This document shows, one piece after another, positions 5,028 through 5,408 of a stretch of DNA of 5,408 nt. This DNA is from Clostridia bacterium. Its GTDB lineage: Bacteria; Bacillota; Clostridia; Saccharofermentanales; UBA5734. The first letter of the stretch is position 1. Each line of letters opens with the position of its first letter. The notes under the pieces are model-generated. The model did not search any database. It had not been told where the DNA came from and saw only the letters and a list, made by a program, of their open reading frames with translations. A program made the translations under genes and the position numbers. Location of the stretch: positions 1-5,408 of the forward strand of contig JAGPFK010000131.1 in NCBI GenBank assembly GCA_018056585.1, read 5' to 3'.

Positions 5028-5408
5028 ATGAAAAATCTTAATAACCTCGAAAAGCTGATGGATCACTATGTGTCGAAACAGACACGTGAAAAAAATCTCA
5101 TTGCTGAATGGGGGCGCCGCGCTGTCCTGGAGCTGATGTATGCTGTCAAATTATCTGAAATTCAGGACAATGGCTGGGACAATCTTTTAGAGGAAGCTCT
5201 GTCAAAAGCCTGGGAAGCATATACGTTGGATGGCGCGATCACAAAGCAAACATGTCTGCAGCTGGAACAACTTCTTTCTCCGATGGCCAAGGTCGCTAAG
5301 GCATACACTCTCATTTGTGTCGGACATGCCCATATCGATATGAACTGGATGTGGTCCTATGACGAAACGGTTTCTGTCACGCTCGAAACTTTTCGCACGG
5401 TCCTGGAT
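5028..5408 (+). CDS. GH38 alpha-mannosidase, N-terminal part (runs off right edge)
   Basis: ATG 5028 opens a frame that stays open for 127 codons to the window end. Residues 1-95 are a mostly helical, charged N-terminal region. At 97-109, CVGHAHIDMNWMW matches the GH38 entry motif (HxHxDxxWxW), in which the His and Asp of HxD (H102 and D104 here) bind the active-site zinc. The nucleophile Asp and the downstream domains lie outside the window. Bacterial GH38 enzymes usually have 850-1050 residues and hydrolyse alpha-mannosidic bonds, often in short mannose oligosaccharides taken into the cell. No signal peptide is visible, so a cytoplasmic location is likely. It follows thpR by 28 bases with its own strong RBS, which suggests one operon, although no functional link between the two is established. 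Family assignment is confident; exact linkage specificity is not. Confidence 0.85.
   Translation, partial: MKNLNNLEKLMDHYVSKQTREKNLIAEWGRRAVLELMYAVKLSEIQDNGWDNLLEEALSKAWEAYTLDGAITKQTCLQLEQLLSPMAKVAKAYTLICVGHAHIDMNWMWSYDETVSVTLETFRTVLD

Noticed and set aside
5008..5031. Seven-codon frame MKKEDVR overlapping the mannosidase start
   Set aside because: It contains the mannosidase RBS itself and overlaps the start codon, so it is almost certainly chance.

Overview
The window looks like a chromosomal segment of a low-to-moderate-GC Gram-positive bacterium (Bacillota). The genes carry strong AAGGAGG-type ribosome binding sites and sigma-A-like promoters. A DUF7309/DUF6930-type protein, ThpR and a bacterial GH38 alpha-mannosidase together fit gut or anaerobic Bacillota, possibly Clostridia or Erysipelotrichia. 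That taxonomic guess rests on general feel, not on a marker gene.

Left edge (1-650). The C-terminal tail of an unrecognised protein ends at 209. Convergent to it is the front third of a major facilitator superfamily (MFS) transporter (650 to 282, minus strand). This fragment has a good start, RBS and extended -10 promoter, but it stops after about four membrane helices. The transporter-like sequence ends near 300, so a rearrangement or mobile-element insertion probably removed the rest. The left-edge gene may belong to the incoming DNA.

Centre-left (719-2674). An hflK-hflC pair is read rightward from a clear promoter at 719-747, divergent from the MFS fragment. Both are membrane-anchored SPFH (stomatin/prohibitin/flotillin/HflK-C) proteins. 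The TAA stop of hflK overlaps the AAGGAGG ribosome binding site of hflC, so the two are tightly co-expressed and probably form one hetero-oligomeric ring complex that controls the FtsH membrane protease. No ftsH is in the window. The first possible ATG of hflK (706) lies upstream of the promoter. The real start is the ATG at 811, and a 7-bp inverted repeat sits in the short 5' leader.

Centre (2876-4114). A single gene encodes a 412-aa soluble, acidic protein of the DUF7309/DUF6930 type, function unknown. Its C-terminal half has a layout reminiscent of the RNase H/integrase fold, which is offered as a hypothesis.

Right (4115-5408). A gene-free stretch of about 330 bases holds a good sigma-A-like promoter (4164-4192) and several inverted repeats, implying a long leader RNA. 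It leads into thpR (RNA 2',3'-cyclic phosphodiesterase, two HxTx motifs). Twenty-eight bases further on begins a GH38 alpha-mannosidase (ATG 5028) that runs off the right edge; only its first 127 residues are present, including the metal-binding HxD motif. thpR and the mannosidase are probably co-transcribed. I found no tRNA, rRNA, CRISPR array or complete mobile element.
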